Source of the DNA: Bacillota bacterium
GTDB lineage: Bacteria > Bacillota > Clostridia > Clostridiales > Clostridiaceae
Direction of reading: 5' to 3'
Assembly: GCA_023435985.1 (NCBI GenBank)
Contig: JAEZKY010000282.1
Span: forward strand, 1-52,417
DNA length: 52,417 nucleotides
The translations under genes were made by a program, and so were the position numbers. Each line of letters opens with the position of its first letter. Positions within the stretch are counted from its first letter, which is position 1. The notes under the pieces were generated by a model that was not told the origin of the DNA, made no database searches, and was given only the letters and a program-made list of their open reading frames with translations. Below are positions 25,723 through 35,292 of the stretch, piece after piece.

Positions 25723-27336
25723 CTATAATAATCTAAAATTAATGAGAATAATAAATGATACAACGAGAATCGCAAATATTAACTTAAGTACAAACTTCTT
25801 TTTAAAGCTTCCAAAAAGCATTATTGTGTTTTTAACATCCAGCATAGGCCCGACTACTAAAAATCCCATTATAGAATTCATTGAAAACTGCTTTAAAAAG
25901 CCTTTGGCAATAAATGCATCAGAAGTTGAACAAACTGAGAGTAAGAAAGCTAAAAGCATCATTAATAAAAGCGAAATTCTGTTATCCTTTGGAATAAACA
26001 TATTATTATTTATGGATACTGTAATTTGAAAGATGCTAGATAAAAATGTACCAATAATCATAAATTTACCTATGTTAAAAAACTCATCTCCTGCATGAAT
26101 AAATACTGCTTTTATCCTATCTAATTTCTTTCTAGAAGAGATAGATCCATCATCACAAAAACCACAGTTGCAGTTAATGATTGTATCATCACTTTTTAAA
26201 ACATTTTCATCTTTCTTTGTCCAAAATTGCATGATTAAGCCCACTAAAATAGAAATTACTATTCCAGCAGTTATCCTTGAAATCACTATATTTTTAGTGC
26301 CTTCAAAAGCATACATAGTTGAGATAATTGCTATTGGATTTACTATTGGTGCTGCCAGCATAAAAGTAACCCCTGCCGCTAATGGTATTTTCTTTTTAAT
26401 AAGACCTTTAACAACTGGTATTGTCCCACAATCGCATATTGGAAATAATAAGCCTGCCAAAGCCGCAACCATACATGATAAAAAAATGTTTTTGGGGAAT
26501 ATTTTAATAAAGGTCTCCCTAGATATACAAATTTGTATGATTGCAGATACAAAACTTCCAACTAAAATAAAAGGAAGGCCTTGTATCAATATGCTTATAA
26601 ATACAGTGTAAAATTTTTTAAATTCATCTAAATATACATTCCGTGCATTAGTATCAGACATTGATGCAGTAACTAAAAAGATAAATATAAACATTAATAA
26701 ACTTACATAAAATAACGTTTTTAGATAGCAACCTTGCTGCTGATTAATTTCTATATATTCCTCTTGAAAAAGCTCTTTTATGTTTAATAATGAAGAATGC
26801 TCCAGAATTCTAGCTGTTTCATTAATGTTTCTAATTTCTTTTTGAATATTTTTAAACTCTTTTTTATTTAACTTATCAACATTGTTTAAAACTATAGTAT
26901 TGCTATTAAAAATAAGAGGAATTAACATGCCTCTCATATTTCTAAGAAATATAGAAAACTTCTTAACATCAAGAACTGTTACTATATCATCAATTCTACA
27001 TAATTTACTTATGCCTTTATCCTTAAATATATCAATAACAGCATTTGAATTTTTCATACCATTTACTTCAAAGAATATTCTATCAGGAGAATGCTGCTGT
27101 ATGATATTTTTTATATAATCTGCAGTAATATCATCATTTCCATCATTTTTTATTACAGTAACCTTATTTTTGTTTTTTGAGTTATTAAGATCGGCATTTA
27201 TTTCACATCGTCCAAATTCATCTTGAATAATAACAATAGTTTCATTTTTCAGTTCATCACCTTTAATCATAGAATTTATAAAATTAGTTTTTCCAGATTC
27301 AAGAAAGCCCATTATTATTTCAACTTTTATATTCAT
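25723..27336 (-). CDS. CobW-like GTPase fused to YraQ/DUF318 permease (copy A)
   Basis: 537 residues. The N-terminal part (1-200) is a COG0523/CobW-type P-loop domain: GFLESGKTNF (P-loop, residues 10-19) and VIQDEFG. The canonical CxCC metal motif is replaced by a Cys-free NDGNDD stretch, and the base-recognition NKxD reads NNVD. From about 205 follows an eight-helix DUF318 permease with FPICDCGTIPVVKGL, MLAAPIVNPIAI and VCSTSDAF. A Cys-rich cytoplasmic loop (NCNCGFCDDG) divides its halves. In Bacillus the chaperone-like GTPase (YciC) and the permease (YcgR) are separate proteins. The likely job is transition-metal, perhaps zinc, handling at the membrane (inference). A Fur-family-like box lies 52 bases upstream. 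Confidence 0.85.
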   Translation of the reverse strand: MNIKVEIIMGFLESGKTNFINSMIKGDELKNETIVIIQDEFGRCEINADLNNSKNKNKVTVIKNDGNDDITADYIKNIIQQHSPDRIFFEVNGMKNSNAVIDIFKDKGISKLCRIDDIVTVLDVKKFSIFLRNMRGMLIPLIFNSNTIVLNNVDKLNKKEFKNIQKEIRNINETARILEHSSLLNIKELFQEEYIEINQQQGCYLKTLFYVSLLMFIFIFLVTASMSDTNARNVYLDEFKKFYTVFISILIQGLPFILVGSFVSAIIQICISRETFIKIFPKNIFLSCMVAALAGLLFPICDCGTIPVVKGLIKKKIPLAAGVTFMLAAPIVNPIAIISTMYAFEGTKNIVISRITAGIVISILVGLIMQFWTKKDENVLKSDDTIINCNCGFCDDGSISSRKKLDRIKAVFIHAGDEFFNIGKFMIIGTFLSSIFQITVSINNNMFIPKDNRISLLLMMLLAFLLSVCSTSDAFIAKGFLKQFSMNSIMGFLVVGPMLDVKNTIMLFGSFKKKFVLKLIFAILVVSFIILINFRLL

Positions 27337-27387
27337 AATTTACCTCGAAACATATTTACATAATAATATTTTATATCTATGCTGCAT

Positions 27388-27402
27388 TGATGATTATTAT
27401 GA
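27388..27402. promoter_or_regulatory. Candidate Fur-family (Fur/Zur/PerR) box
   Basis: TGATGATTATTATGA matches the 7-1-7 Fur-family core TGATAATNATTATCA at 12 of 14 defined positions. It lies 52 bases upstream of the fusion start. AT-rich sequence makes chance matches fairly likely. Confidence 0.35.
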
Positions 27403-27607
27403 TTCAATAAATTAATGTAACACTTTTTTCTCACTCCATTCTGATGAATCCACTGATATAATTAAGTTTTAAAATCTGGAATTTTTATATTTTTTAAGAC
27501 ATGAATAAAGGATGCCGTATACTTACTCTCACTAAATACGTGAAGGCATGTACACAGCACCCTATAAAATAGAGATTTGAATCATAACATATGATCCTAT
27601 ATGTTTT

Positions 27608-28390
27608 TTAAAATGGATATAAATATGAAGTATAAGGATTAGGATCTTTTTCTATATTTTCTACTACTATGACTGGCTCTGCTTCATAGTTAACAATTTC
27701 GGTCTTAATTTTCCCCTTTACCTTTACCCATGTATCATTATCATACATTTGCAGGTTATTGCTGTCGCATTTAATTCCTTCCACTTGTAAATCAGCTGCA
27801 CAGCATGCCATTACAAATCTGCCTATTATAAATTCATTAGCTTTTAACGTTGTATCCTTATAGACAAAACCCGTTATTTCTATTTCCTGTCCTTCGTATT
27901 TATCTGAATCTTCTATAAGCTTATCAATGGAATTTAGAAAATTATCAGCATTCACTTCAATAACATTATCCTTTCTAGATAGCCCATCCTCTCCATCTTG
28001 TCCACCATTTTCCTTCTGTGAGTCAGAAGAATTAATATTATCATAAGCTAAGTTAGAGGCATTTAATATTTCATTTGAATTTGTATTTATTTCATTAGCT
28101 TTTATTGAAGAATCTGCATTAACACTCTGCATGAAAAATATCATAATCAATGGAATTACAAAAATTATATAATTTTTAAGTCTCATTTTCCTTTTTTTCA
28201 TATGATACCTGTCTGTAATTAAAAATATTGCAACTATAAACATTGCTATCATCCCAAAAATTGAAAATGGAATAATTCTTGGATGTACATATCTCAGTAT
28301 CTCATCATCTTTAATAATCTTAAAGTAAAATATGGAGAAGCACACCAATATTAGTATTTTAATAATTATGTCCACATTTAATTTTTTCAT
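27608..28390 (-). CDS. TIGR03943-family permease subunit (copy B)
   Basis: 260 residues, paralogous to 24739-25590 with almost identical N-terminal helices. The C-terminal domain has MACCAADLQVEGIKCD and ends DPNPYTSYLYPF. The linker is shorter than in copy A. ATG 28390 follows AAAGGGG. It lies only 34 bases after the second GTPase-permease fusion, so the two are surely co-transcribed. Confidence 0.85.
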   Translation of the reverse strand: MKKLNVDIIIKILILVCFSIFYFKIIKDDEILRYVHPRIIPFSIFGMIAMFIVAIFLITDRYHMKKRKMRLKNYIIFVIPLIMIFFMQSVNADSSIKANEINTNSNEILNASNLAYDNINSSDSQKENGGQDGEDGLSRKDNVIEVNADNFLNSIDKLIEDSDKYEGQEIEITGFVYKDTTLKANEFIIGRFVMACCAADLQVEGIKCDSNNLQMYDNDTWVKVKGKIKTEIVNYEAEPVIVVENIEKDPNPYTSYLYPF

Positions 28391-28424
28391 ATGCTGCCCC
28401 TTTCATTTAATTTTTTGAGTACAT

Positions 28425-30026
28425 CTAAGCTAATTTACAATTAATCAAAACACTAAACGACACCACAAAAATAATAAATATCAACTTTAATACAAATTTC
28501 TTTTTAAAGCTTCCAAAGAGCATAATCATATTCTTAATATCTAACATAGGTCCAACCACTAAAAATCCCATTATAGAGTTTATGGAAAATATTTTTAGAA
28601 AGCCTTTAGCAACAAAGGCATCTGAAGTTGAACAAACTGACAGTAAGAAAGATAATAAAATCATTATTATAAGCGAAATTCTGCTATCATTTGTAATATA
28701 CATATTACCATTTATAAGTTGCAGGCTTTGAAAAATACTAGATAAAAAGGTACCAATAATCATGAATTTGCCTATATTAAAAAACTCATCTCCTGCATGA
28801 ATAAACACTGCTTTAATCTTTTGAAATTTGTTTTTTGCGTAGTCATAGTCATCATTACAAAAACCACAGTCACACTTAACTATATCTGCATCACTTTTTA
28901 AAATCTCTTCATCCTTCTTTGTAATAAGCTGCATAATCAATCCTACTAAAATTGCAATTACTATTCCTGTAGCTATTCGATAAATAACTACAGCTTTCAT
29001 TCCTGGAAAGGCATATATAGTTGAAATAATTGCTATTGGATTTACAATTGGCGCTGCTAACATAAAAGTAATTCCTGCTGCTATAGGAATCTTCTTTTTC
29101 ATAAGACCTTTAACTATAGGGATTGTCCCACAATCGCATATTGGAAATAGTAAACCTGAAAAAGCTGCAATAATACAAGATAAAATAATATTCTTCGAAA
29201 ATATTTTAATAAACGTATCTCTAGATATACAAATTTGTATTATTGAAGATACAAAACTTCCAATAAGAATAAATGGAAGTCCTTGAATCAATATACTTAT
29301 AAACACATCATAAAACCTTTTGAACTTATCAAAATATGTACCAGATATTTTAACATTTAATACTGTCAGTGTAAAAAACATAAATAAGAGCATTCCAAGA
29401 CCTACATATATAATGGCATTAGAAAATAAAAGTTCATTTCTTTTTATCTCCTCATATTGCTCTTTATATAAGTTTTCACTATTTATTGCAGCAACATGCT
29501 TCATAATAGTGGCTGTCTCATTGATATTTTCAATCTCATTTTGTATATTTAAAAATTCCTTCTTCTCTAGCTTATCTGTATTATTTAAGATTATAGTTTC
29601 ACTATTAAAAATATTAGTGCTGATTATACTTCCCATATTTTTAAGATACATGATAAAGCTTGTTGCATCAATTACATTTATTATATCAGTAATCTTACAT
29701 ATTTTTTTAAGCTCCTTATTATTAAAGAGCTTAATTATGTTACTGGAATCCTTCATGCCATTTGCTTCAATAAAAATTCTATTTGGAGTCTGTTTACTTA
29801 TAATCTCTTTTATGAAATCTTCATTAATTCCTTTATCTCTATCACTTTTAATTACTATAATTTGATTTTGATTATTCAAATCATCTTTTATCTCACAATC
29901 CCCAAATTCATCTTGAATAACAACAATGATTTCACCATGTAATTTTTTCTCTTGTAGCATAGAATTTATAAAACTCGTTTTTCCAGAGCCAAGAAATCCA
30001 CTGACTATTTCTACTTTTATCTTCAT
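28425..30026 (-). CDS. CobW-like GTPase fused to YraQ/DUF318 permease (copy B)
   Basis: 533 residues, collinear with copy A. The P-loop GFLGSGKTSF is canonical, followed by VIQDEFGDCEI. The CxCC metal motif is again absent (NDGN region replaced by KSDRDKG) and NKxD reads NNTD. The permease half carries FPICDCGTIPIVKGL, MLAAPIVNPIAI and VCSTSDAF, with the loop KCDCGFCND. ATG 30026 follows GAGGTGAAAG. It is 96 bases downstream of the DUF2334 gene and may share its promoter, since no clear promoter was found in the gap. The tandem duplication of a fused pair argues for either metal specialisation or hetero-oligomers. Confidence 0.85.
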   Translation of the reverse strand: MKIKVEIVSGFLGSGKTSFINSMLQEKKLHGEIIVVIQDEFGDCEIKDDLNNQNQIIVIKSDRDKGINEDFIKEIISKQTPNRIFIEANGMKDSSNIIKLFNNKELKKICKITDIINVIDATSFIMYLKNMGSIISTNIFNSETIILNNTDKLEKKEFLNIQNEIENINETATIMKHVAAINSENLYKEQYEEIKRNELLFSNAIIYVGLGMLLFMFFTLTVLNVKISGTYFDKFKRFYDVFISILIQGLPFILIGSFVSSIIQICISRDTFIKIFSKNIILSCIIAAFSGLLFPICDCGTIPIVKGLMKKKIPIAAGITFMLAAPIVNPIAIISTIYAFPGMKAVVIYRIATGIVIAILVGLIMQLITKKDEEILKSDADIVKCDCGFCNDDYDYAKNKFQKIKAVFIHAGDEFFNIGKFMIIGTFLSSIFQSLQLINGNMYITNDSRISLIIMILLSFLLSVCSTSDAFVAKGFLKIFSINSIMGFLVVGPMLDIKNMIMLFGSFKKKFVLKLIFIIFVVSFSVLINCKLA

Positions 30027-30075
30027 CTTTCACCTCAACAAAGTCTATTCAAATTATTTATGGCTCCCTTTAATA

Positions 30076-30120
30076 CATATGAAAACTAATAACAAATTCA
30101 AAGCTGCCAGAGATATTTAT
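30076..30120. repeat. Copy of the intergenic repeat end
   Basis: Similar to 25617-25661 over about 45 bases (CATATGAAAA, TAATAA, CAAAG, TGCCA, GATATTT). It lies between the DUF2334 gene and the second fusion. Confidence 0.5.
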
Positions 30121-30122
30121 CT

Positions 30123-31502
30123 CTAATTAGCTTTAAGTTCATCAACATGGATTGTAGTATATCCATCCGTTTCAAGGGCTTTAGTTATTTTCTTCAGTGG
30201 TGAACTTTCATCATAGGTTACAGTAAGCTTGTTGTTGTTAGTATTAAAATCTACATATTTAAGTTCAACAAATGGATGATAATAAAAACTGTGAAGTATA
30301 TCAGGGTTTTCATCTTTTAGTCCACTAATTATAGATGAAGGATCTGAATCATGTACATACCCTAAAGGTGTTGGAACAAATAAATTAGTATCATTTAAAT
30401 TATATATATTGGTATTATCTGTACCATTAAAAGGTTCATATACAAATTGGAAGTAATCTGCAATTACTTTCTTCTGAAGTTCAGTATCTAAATAATGCGG
30501 ACTCTCGTAATAAGAAATAGGAATATTTAAGGCACTTGCGGTGTCAATTCCTTTTTCAATTACACTACGTGTTTCTGCCTCTGTATCATTTACATCCTTA
30601 GCCAGTTCTTCACCAATTCCACTTATCTCATTACCATGCTGGTGAGTGTAGCCATGAAGTCCTATTTCCCCACCTTTATTAATAAAATAATCTAAAAGAT
30701 CAACAAAGCCTACATTTGTTATGTTGTTATTTGTTAACAAATCATTATCAATATTATCAGCTGGCGATACAAATCTAGGAATCCAGCTAACATGAAATTT
30801 CATTCCTTGAGAATATAAGAGATTAGTCATTAATTTTATTTTTGCCTGATTTTTATCTACAGCATAATTACCACCGCAACCGAAGTCTTCTAATCTAATT
30901 AAGGCAACTTTGTCACTATAAGCTGTTGGCGGCTCATCAGGTGCTTTAACATTATTATCAAGTAAACTAATACTATTATTTTTAAAGTCAAAAACTGCAA
31001 TTAAATTAAACAGTTCTTCTATATCTGAAATTGAAATATAATTGGTATCATCCTCATTTATTAAATTACCACGAAGAGAGCCTGTACTAGAATTTTTAAT
31101 ATAGGAATTTTGAGTCAAAGAGATTTTATTATCATTGTTGTATAATGATATTTTGTTATCTGAAGTGTCAAGAGTATAGTTTAATTTGCTGCAAATAAAG
31201 CTAAGAGGAATGTAGTATCTTTGTGACTTAAGCAGCATAGGAACATTTGTAATGTTAGTTTCGTTTAAAATATTTAAGGTTACATTATTAACCTCGGTTA
31301 TAGGCTCATCATCAAATTTAAGCTTTGGAGTATATACTGATTTAAAGCCATTATCTGGAAGCGAACTGGCATAAACCATATTATTTATTATAGTTGGATC
31401 TTTACTAAAAAACTTATAGTAAAAAATAGAATGAAAAAACGTAAATATAGATAATATCATTGTTAAAATAGCGAAAGTCAATGCTTTCCTTTTCTTTTGC
31501 AT
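30123..31502 (-). CDS. DUF2334 polysaccharide-deacetylase-like protein with copper-amine-oxidase-type N-domain
   Basis: 459 residues. An N-terminal signal anchor (about 8-27) leads to a stalk resembling the copper amine oxidase N-domain (two copies of a VPMLLKSQRYYIPLSFICSKLNY-type strand set). The catalytic-like domain (about 200-455) has the DUF2334 motifs ALIRLEDFG and EIGLHGYTHQHG, and FYYHPFVE near the end. DUF2334 proteins share the NodB barrel and the Asp/His/His site, and probably deacetylate a wall or exported glycan. The start follows AAAAGGAGAG. It is upstream of the second fusion/TIGR03943 pair on the same strand. Confidence 0.85.
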   Translation of the reverse strand: MQKKRKALTFAILTMILSIFTFFHSIFYYKFFSKDPTIINNMVYASSLPDNGFKSVYTPKLKFDDEPITEVNNVTLNILNETNITNVPMLLKSQRYYIPLSFICSKLNYTLDTSDNKISLYNNDNKISLTQNSYIKNSSTGSLRGNLINEDDTNYISISDIEELFNLIAVFDFKNNSISLLDNNVKAPDEPPTAYSDKVALIRLEDFGCGGNYAVDKNQAKIKLMTNLLYSQGMKFHVSWIPRFVSPADNIDNDLLTNNNITNVGFVDLLDYFINKGGEIGLHGYTHQHGNEISGIGEELAKDVNDTEAETRSVIEKGIDTASALNIPISYYESPHYLDTELQKKVIADYFQFVYEPFNGTDNTNIYNLNDTNLFVPTPLGYVHDSDPSSIISGLKDENPDILHSFYYHPFVELKYVDFNTNNNKLTVTYDESSPLKKITKALETDGYTTIHVDELKAN

Positions 31503-32034
31503 AATTTTATTCTCTCCTTTTATGTATGAAATATAATTCCAAATACATATTATATTACAACTTTGTTACAGTTATTTGTCACAAAGGTTTTATAATTTCC
31601 TAGTTTTACCTTATTTAAATAAAAAAACGATTTATTGCTAATTCTTTTATTGAAATACTTCTATGAGGTATATCGCTTCACTTCTGTTACTAAACCTCTT
31701 ACAAATTAATTTATACAACAAAATATGAAGTTTGTCTCTATTTTTTTTGTGATTATAAATATATATAATAAAATTTCCTAAGCTGCATTAAAAATAATAT
31801 TTCTGAAAGTGTTGAGAAATAAAAATTATAAGATGAACATAAATTTAAACAAAAAGTTTGGAAGTAAATAAATATAGAAAGTTTAATAATTGCATTATGT
31901 GAAATCCTAAATGGTATTATTCTAAGATTTAAATTTTTTATAACATAAAACCAAGCTCTAAACTAAATAAAATCCCAGTCAAGTATAAAACTCAATTGGA
32001 ATTTACATTCTATAATATATTTCATTAATATTGT
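31503..32034. other. Intergenic, no gene seen
   Basis: 532 very AT-rich bases upstream of the DUF2334 gene and downstream of the NTF2-like gene. It should contain the DUF2334 promoter. No coding frame with a ribosome site and no clear structured element was found. Confidence 0.5.
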
Positions 32035-32424
32035 CTATTTAATAAAGTATTTTTCCATCATCGACACATCTGAAAGATATGTATCAATTTTAACAATTAA
32101 GCCGTCTTGTATTGTGAGAACTGTTGCAAGCTCCTCATTCAAAACTCTACCATCTGCTGCAGCACCGGTATTATTTAGAGAAAGGGTAAGTCCATTTTGC
32201 CCAACCAGAATATGATGTAACTTTGTTACCACCCCACCATTTACAATTGCTTTAACTCGTTCAATTACTTCATCAATCCCTTTTGCTGTACCTGAAATCA
32301 TGCCTTCACCTGGGAGTGTCCACTCGATATTAGAGTGTAATAATTTTCCGATAGCATCCCAATTATGCTCCTTATACGCAGATAAAAAGTCCTCCGCTAT
32401 TTTTTTATTAGCTTGATTTGCCAT
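32035..32424 (-). CDS. NTF2-like (SnoaL-type) protein
   Basis: 129 residues with the cone-shaped NTF2 pattern: an N-terminal helix AEDFLSAYKEHNWDAIGKLLHSNIEW, then strands ending VLTIQDGLIVKIDTYLSD. These are small cytoplasmic ligand-binding or isomerase-like proteins. No catalytic Asp/His pair can be assigned. ATG 32424 follows GGAGG. It is monocistronic and its base composition is less AT-rich than its neighbours, which hints at acquisition. Confidence 0.8.
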   Translation of the reverse strand: MANQANKKIAEDFLSAYKEHNWDAIGKLLHSNIEWTLPGEGMISGTAKGIDEVIERVKAIVNGGVVTKLHHILVGQNGLTLSLNNTGAAADGRVLNEELATVLTIQDGLIVKIDTYLSDVSMMEKYFIK

Positions 32425-32506
32425 ATAAATAACCTCCTTTATGAATATGCTTTTAGTATATATATATTATTCAATCAAGTAAAATGATTAATAGTGATGT
32501 GTACAT

Positions 32507-32578
32507 TCAGAAATAATGATTATAATAATTTTGCCCCTGTTTGCCATTGTAATGAAATTTTTTACACCTCAAGCATTT
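32507..32578 (-). pseudogene. C-terminal tail of a toxin-like ORF (remnant copy 1)
   Basis: The minus-strand frame reads KKFHYNGKQGQNYYNHYF then stop; it is open only for about 24 codons. Its DNA (ACAATGGCAAACAGGGGCAAAAT) is clearly related to 33990-34010 and to about 35205-35225, where the same tail is disrupted by stops. Confidence 0.45.
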
Positions 32579-32747
32579 TCACACTAGATCGTTTAAAACC
32601 ATTCTGTTAAAAGCTGCAGAATATTACAACTTATTTTATATACAATTTCTCTCATCAAAAGCCTATTAAATTTTTTCTTATCTTTTTAAAAGTTTATCAT
32701 TATAAAATACACTCTTTATATTCCTTAGATTAAGTAAACTAATCTCT

Positions 32748-32915
32748 CTAAAAAGAAGCCTGCGTGTTTATATATTTCTTATAATATGCCTCTAATTCTG
32801 ATAGTATAGCTCTTTCATCTAGTACTAAATTCAATAAAAGATCACTGTATTGCTGTTTAAGTGATGAATTGCTAGTAAATTTTACATTACTACATCTATG
32901 CCATTTTCTTGTACT
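32748..32915 (-). pseudogene. Orphan coding fragment
   Basis: A frame without a start codon, open for 55 codons, reads KWHRCSNVKF, then LKQQYSDLLLNLVLDERAIL and SELEAYYKKYI before a stop. The composition looks protein-like. It begins directly after the stop of the 32921-33658 gene. I do not recognise it. It is probably the end of a deleted effector or immunity gene. Confidence 0.4.
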
Positions 32916-32920
32916 TTATT

Positions 32921-33658
32921 TTACTCCTTTTTATTCAATCTCTTATAAATTTCCATATCCTTCTTGTACTTTTTCCAAACATACTCTACAAATGTATCAA
33001 ATGAGTAATCTATCCATCCACCTTCTTTTCTAAAGAAAAGTGACTTATCATATTTGTTTGAATTTATAAACTCCCTTATGTATTTACCACGTAAAGTTTT
33101 ATTTGTACACATTTGAAATTCTGGATCAGATACTAAAAAATCAGCTAATTTCTCTCTACCTTCTTGTACATGTTTCTCATCATCTTCTATAGCCGTAGTT
33201 ATTCTTTCTTCACACTCTGAAACTATCTTAGCACAAGCGTCCTCTGGATAATCAAAACCATCTTCTACAAACCATTCTTCTTGCTCAAAATATTTTATAA
33301 CTGCACCATTATAAATGCAGTATATTATTACAGTTGTAGGTTTAGAAAAATCTAATCGTGAAAGCTTTTCATTGTAATCTAATATTTCTTTCTCTACTAT
33401 TGGGATGATACCCCTACTTAATTGCAAATGTACAAATGTACTTGTTTGTATTTCTAACGACTCTTTTCTAATAAAATTGCATGTATAAAATAATGTATTT
33501 ATATTATTACTAGATGCATACTTAAATAAATCATCTAAAGAATATAAATCTATAACTGCACTAGTAGTTTCATTTAAGTCACCATAGAGTACATTACTAA
33601 TAGGTAAATTTGATTTTTCTTGCCACTGTTTTCTTACTTCTTCCTCACTCATTAACAT
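32921..33658 (-). CDS. Unknown protein, candidate immunity protein
   Basis: 245 residues, soluble and acidic, rich in Glu/Lys, with Cys at YTCNF and YCIYN. It has no signal peptide or membrane helix. I chose ATG 33658, since AAGGAG lies nine bases upstream; the earlier ATG abuts that site. Not recognised by motif. It lies in the downstream part of a polymorphic-toxin island among broken toxin tips and other acidic single-domain proteins, the place where immunity genes accumulate. That context is the only ground for the suggestion; an effector domain is possible. Confidence 0.55.
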   Translation of the reverse strand: MLMSEEEVRKQWQEKSNLPISNVLYGDLNETTSAVIDLYSLDDLFKYASSNNINTLFYTCNFIRKESLEIQTSTFVHLQLSRGIIPIVEKEILDYNEKLSRLDFSKPTTVIIYCIYNGAVIKYFEQEEWFVEDGFDYPEDACAKIVSECEERITTAIEDDEKHVQEGREKLADFLVSDPEFQMCTNKTLRGKYIREFINSNKYDKSLFFRKEGGWIDYSFDTFVEYVWKKYKKDMEIYKRLNKKE

Positions 33659-33766
33659 ATACTTCATCTCCTTGATTTAAAGTAAAATTTTAAGTCTTGC
33701 AGTTGTAAGACTTTTACTTCTCTTAGTTTTAGTGGATAATTTTATATTTAGTATACTAGCCTATTG

Positions 33767-34080
33767 CTAAAGTTCAAATGTGCCATAAATTGTTATGTCA
33801 GTTTTTATTTTTGCAAGTTCTCTATTGTTTCTTTCAAAAATATCTGTAAAATCACCGTTTAAATTTATAACATTATATACATATATTACATGTTTAACAT
33901 TAGATTTTTCAAGTAATCTAGTGAATGCTCATAAAAATAATCATTACTATTGAATACTTTAACAAATATAAATTTTGCCCCTATTAGCCATTGTAAATAA
34001 ATTATTTATATTACCCAAGAATATTACACCATAAAATACTTTAAGCGCCTGTATTAACGGCTATGGCATATCAAAACAGA
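33767..34080 (-). pseudogene. Frameshifted toxin-tip remnant (copy 2 of the shared tail)
   Basis: The bases 33960-34080 are similar to 35185-35300 over about 110 bases. Reading on the minus strand, one frame gives KFIFVKVFNSNDYFYEHS. After a single-base shift near 33920 it continues LLEKSNVKHVIYVYNVINLN and DIFERNNRELAKIKTDITIYGTFEL to a stop at 33767. No start codon or ribosome site is present. I interpret it as the end of an effector or immunity gene broken by one indel. Confidence 0.5.
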
Positions 34081-34148
34081 AACCAAGACATCACTCTTCT
34101 TTACTTTGATATTCTAAAAGACCATATTTAATAAAAGTTTATAGGCCA

Positions 34149-34183
34149 CAAAAAAATAGCTTAACTATTATAATTAAGCTATT
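34149..34183 (-). terminator. Rho-independent terminator
   Basis: AATAGCTTAA (34155-34164) pairs perfectly with TTAAGCTATT (34174-34183); on the minus strand it is followed by a T run. It closes the transcription unit of the 34387-35088 gene. Confidence 0.75.
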
Positions 34184-34386
34184 GCAAATCTATTCCTGTA
34201 CTTATAACTGAATACTGCATATATATTTCTGCAAGAAATATTTTTATATTAATCAATCCATTTTTTGTATTTAGTCTCTTCATTTGATAGTTGAGATAAC
34301 AAGTTAATTGCCTTCATTCTAATATTATCAATTGTATACGTAAGAAACAAAATACCAAACAAATGGGTTATTTTTCAAATGATTTT

Positions 34387-35088
34387 CTATACAATTTCAA
34401 TTCTACCATAATCACTAAAATGTCTAAATATATCACTTCTTAATATAATAGCTATCTCTGCTTCTTCAGATGACTCTCCCCACCTAAAAACCATATCACC
34501 TTGTTGACAAAGATGTATTGAAAGATTAAAATAGTCTATTTCATCCATATATTTGTTTTTATCATTAAATGCTACTTCAAAAATATTGGTTATTGTTTTA
34601 TTCGATAAAACATCTTCCTTTTTACTCGCAATAATTGAATATACTTTAGGATTACTCGCTACTACCTCCAATGCTGTTGAAAAACTTTCATCTTTAAATT
34701 CAGCAATACTTGAAAAAAATGATTTTTCTCCAGATTTAATTTCTATCTCAGCTCCACTATTAAATCCTTCAAGCTTCCATTTAGATTGAAGGGCTTTCCA
34801 AACCTTCTTATAGTTTTCAATTCGCGAACTTTTATTTTTAACTTCTATATTTGCAAATAAATAAAACTTATAATTTTTTATCAATTCATATTTTACTAAT
34901 ATTTTTTTTATTTCGTCACTACATAAGTTTATAAATATACTTCTATCATCATGGTTAGACAATCCAGAACCATTTATGCTAATTACACTCAAATTTACAT
35001 TCTTGCCAGTTCTTTCATATGCCTCATCTTTATTGAACCATTTGAAATATGAATACGCGTTTTTTTCCTTTTCGTTCCAAATTTTCAT
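34387..35088 (-). CDS. Unknown protein, candidate immunity protein
   Basis: 233 residues, soluble, mixed alpha/beta, with no signal peptide, and not recognised. ATG 35088 follows AAAGGAGCGATAGTA. The gene starts 17 bases after the stop of a toxin-like C-terminal tail (35106-35108) that ends QNRGSHFNDPDGNQYDY. That toxin-then-immunity order is the usual polymorphic toxin layout, so this is probably the cognate immunity protein of a now broken toxin. A terminator lies at 34149-34183. Confidence 0.6.
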   Translation of the reverse strand: MKIWNEKEKNAYSYFKWFNKDEAYERTGKNVNLSVISINGSGLSNHDDRSIFINLCSDEIKKILVKYELIKNYKFYLFANIEVKNKSSRIENYKKVWKALQSKWKLEGFNSGAEIEIKSGEKSFFSSIAEFKDESFSTALEVVASNPKVYSIIASKKEDVLSNKTITNIFEVAFNDKNKYMDEIDYFNLSIHLCQQGDMVFRWGESSEEAEIAIILRSDIFRHFSDYGRIEIV

Positions 35089-35105
35089 TACTATCGCTCC
35101 TTTGC

Positions 35106-35290
35106 CTAATAATCATACTGATTACCATCTGGATCATTAAAATGTGAACCTCTATTTTGAGATGGATCATCATAGAATACTTTAATAAATATAAATTTTA
35201 TCCATGTTAACCATTGTAAATAAATTATTTATATTCCCCAAGCAAATCACTATAAAATGCTTTAAACGACTGTATGGATTGGCTATGGCA
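35106..35290 (-). pseudogene. Toxin C-terminal tip remnant (copy 3 of the shared tail)
   Basis: The minus strand encodes KFIFIKVFYDDPSQNRGSHF and NDPDGNQYDY before a TAG at 35106-35108. The RGxHFN-DG-YDY ending resembles the tips of polymorphic nuclease toxins. Upstream the frame is soon closed by stops, and the DNA matches the 33960-34080 remnant. The immunity-like gene follows directly. Confidence 0.55.
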
Positions 35291-35292
35291 TA

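Noticed and set aside
26168..26611. Plus-strand open frame opposite the permease part of the fusion gene
   Set aside because: Shadow of the hydrophobic permease coding region; the minus-strand protein has clear family motifs.
32748..32915. Independent small gene downstream of 32921-33658
   Set aside because: The open frame has no start codon near the AAGGAG site; recorded as an orphan fragment instead.
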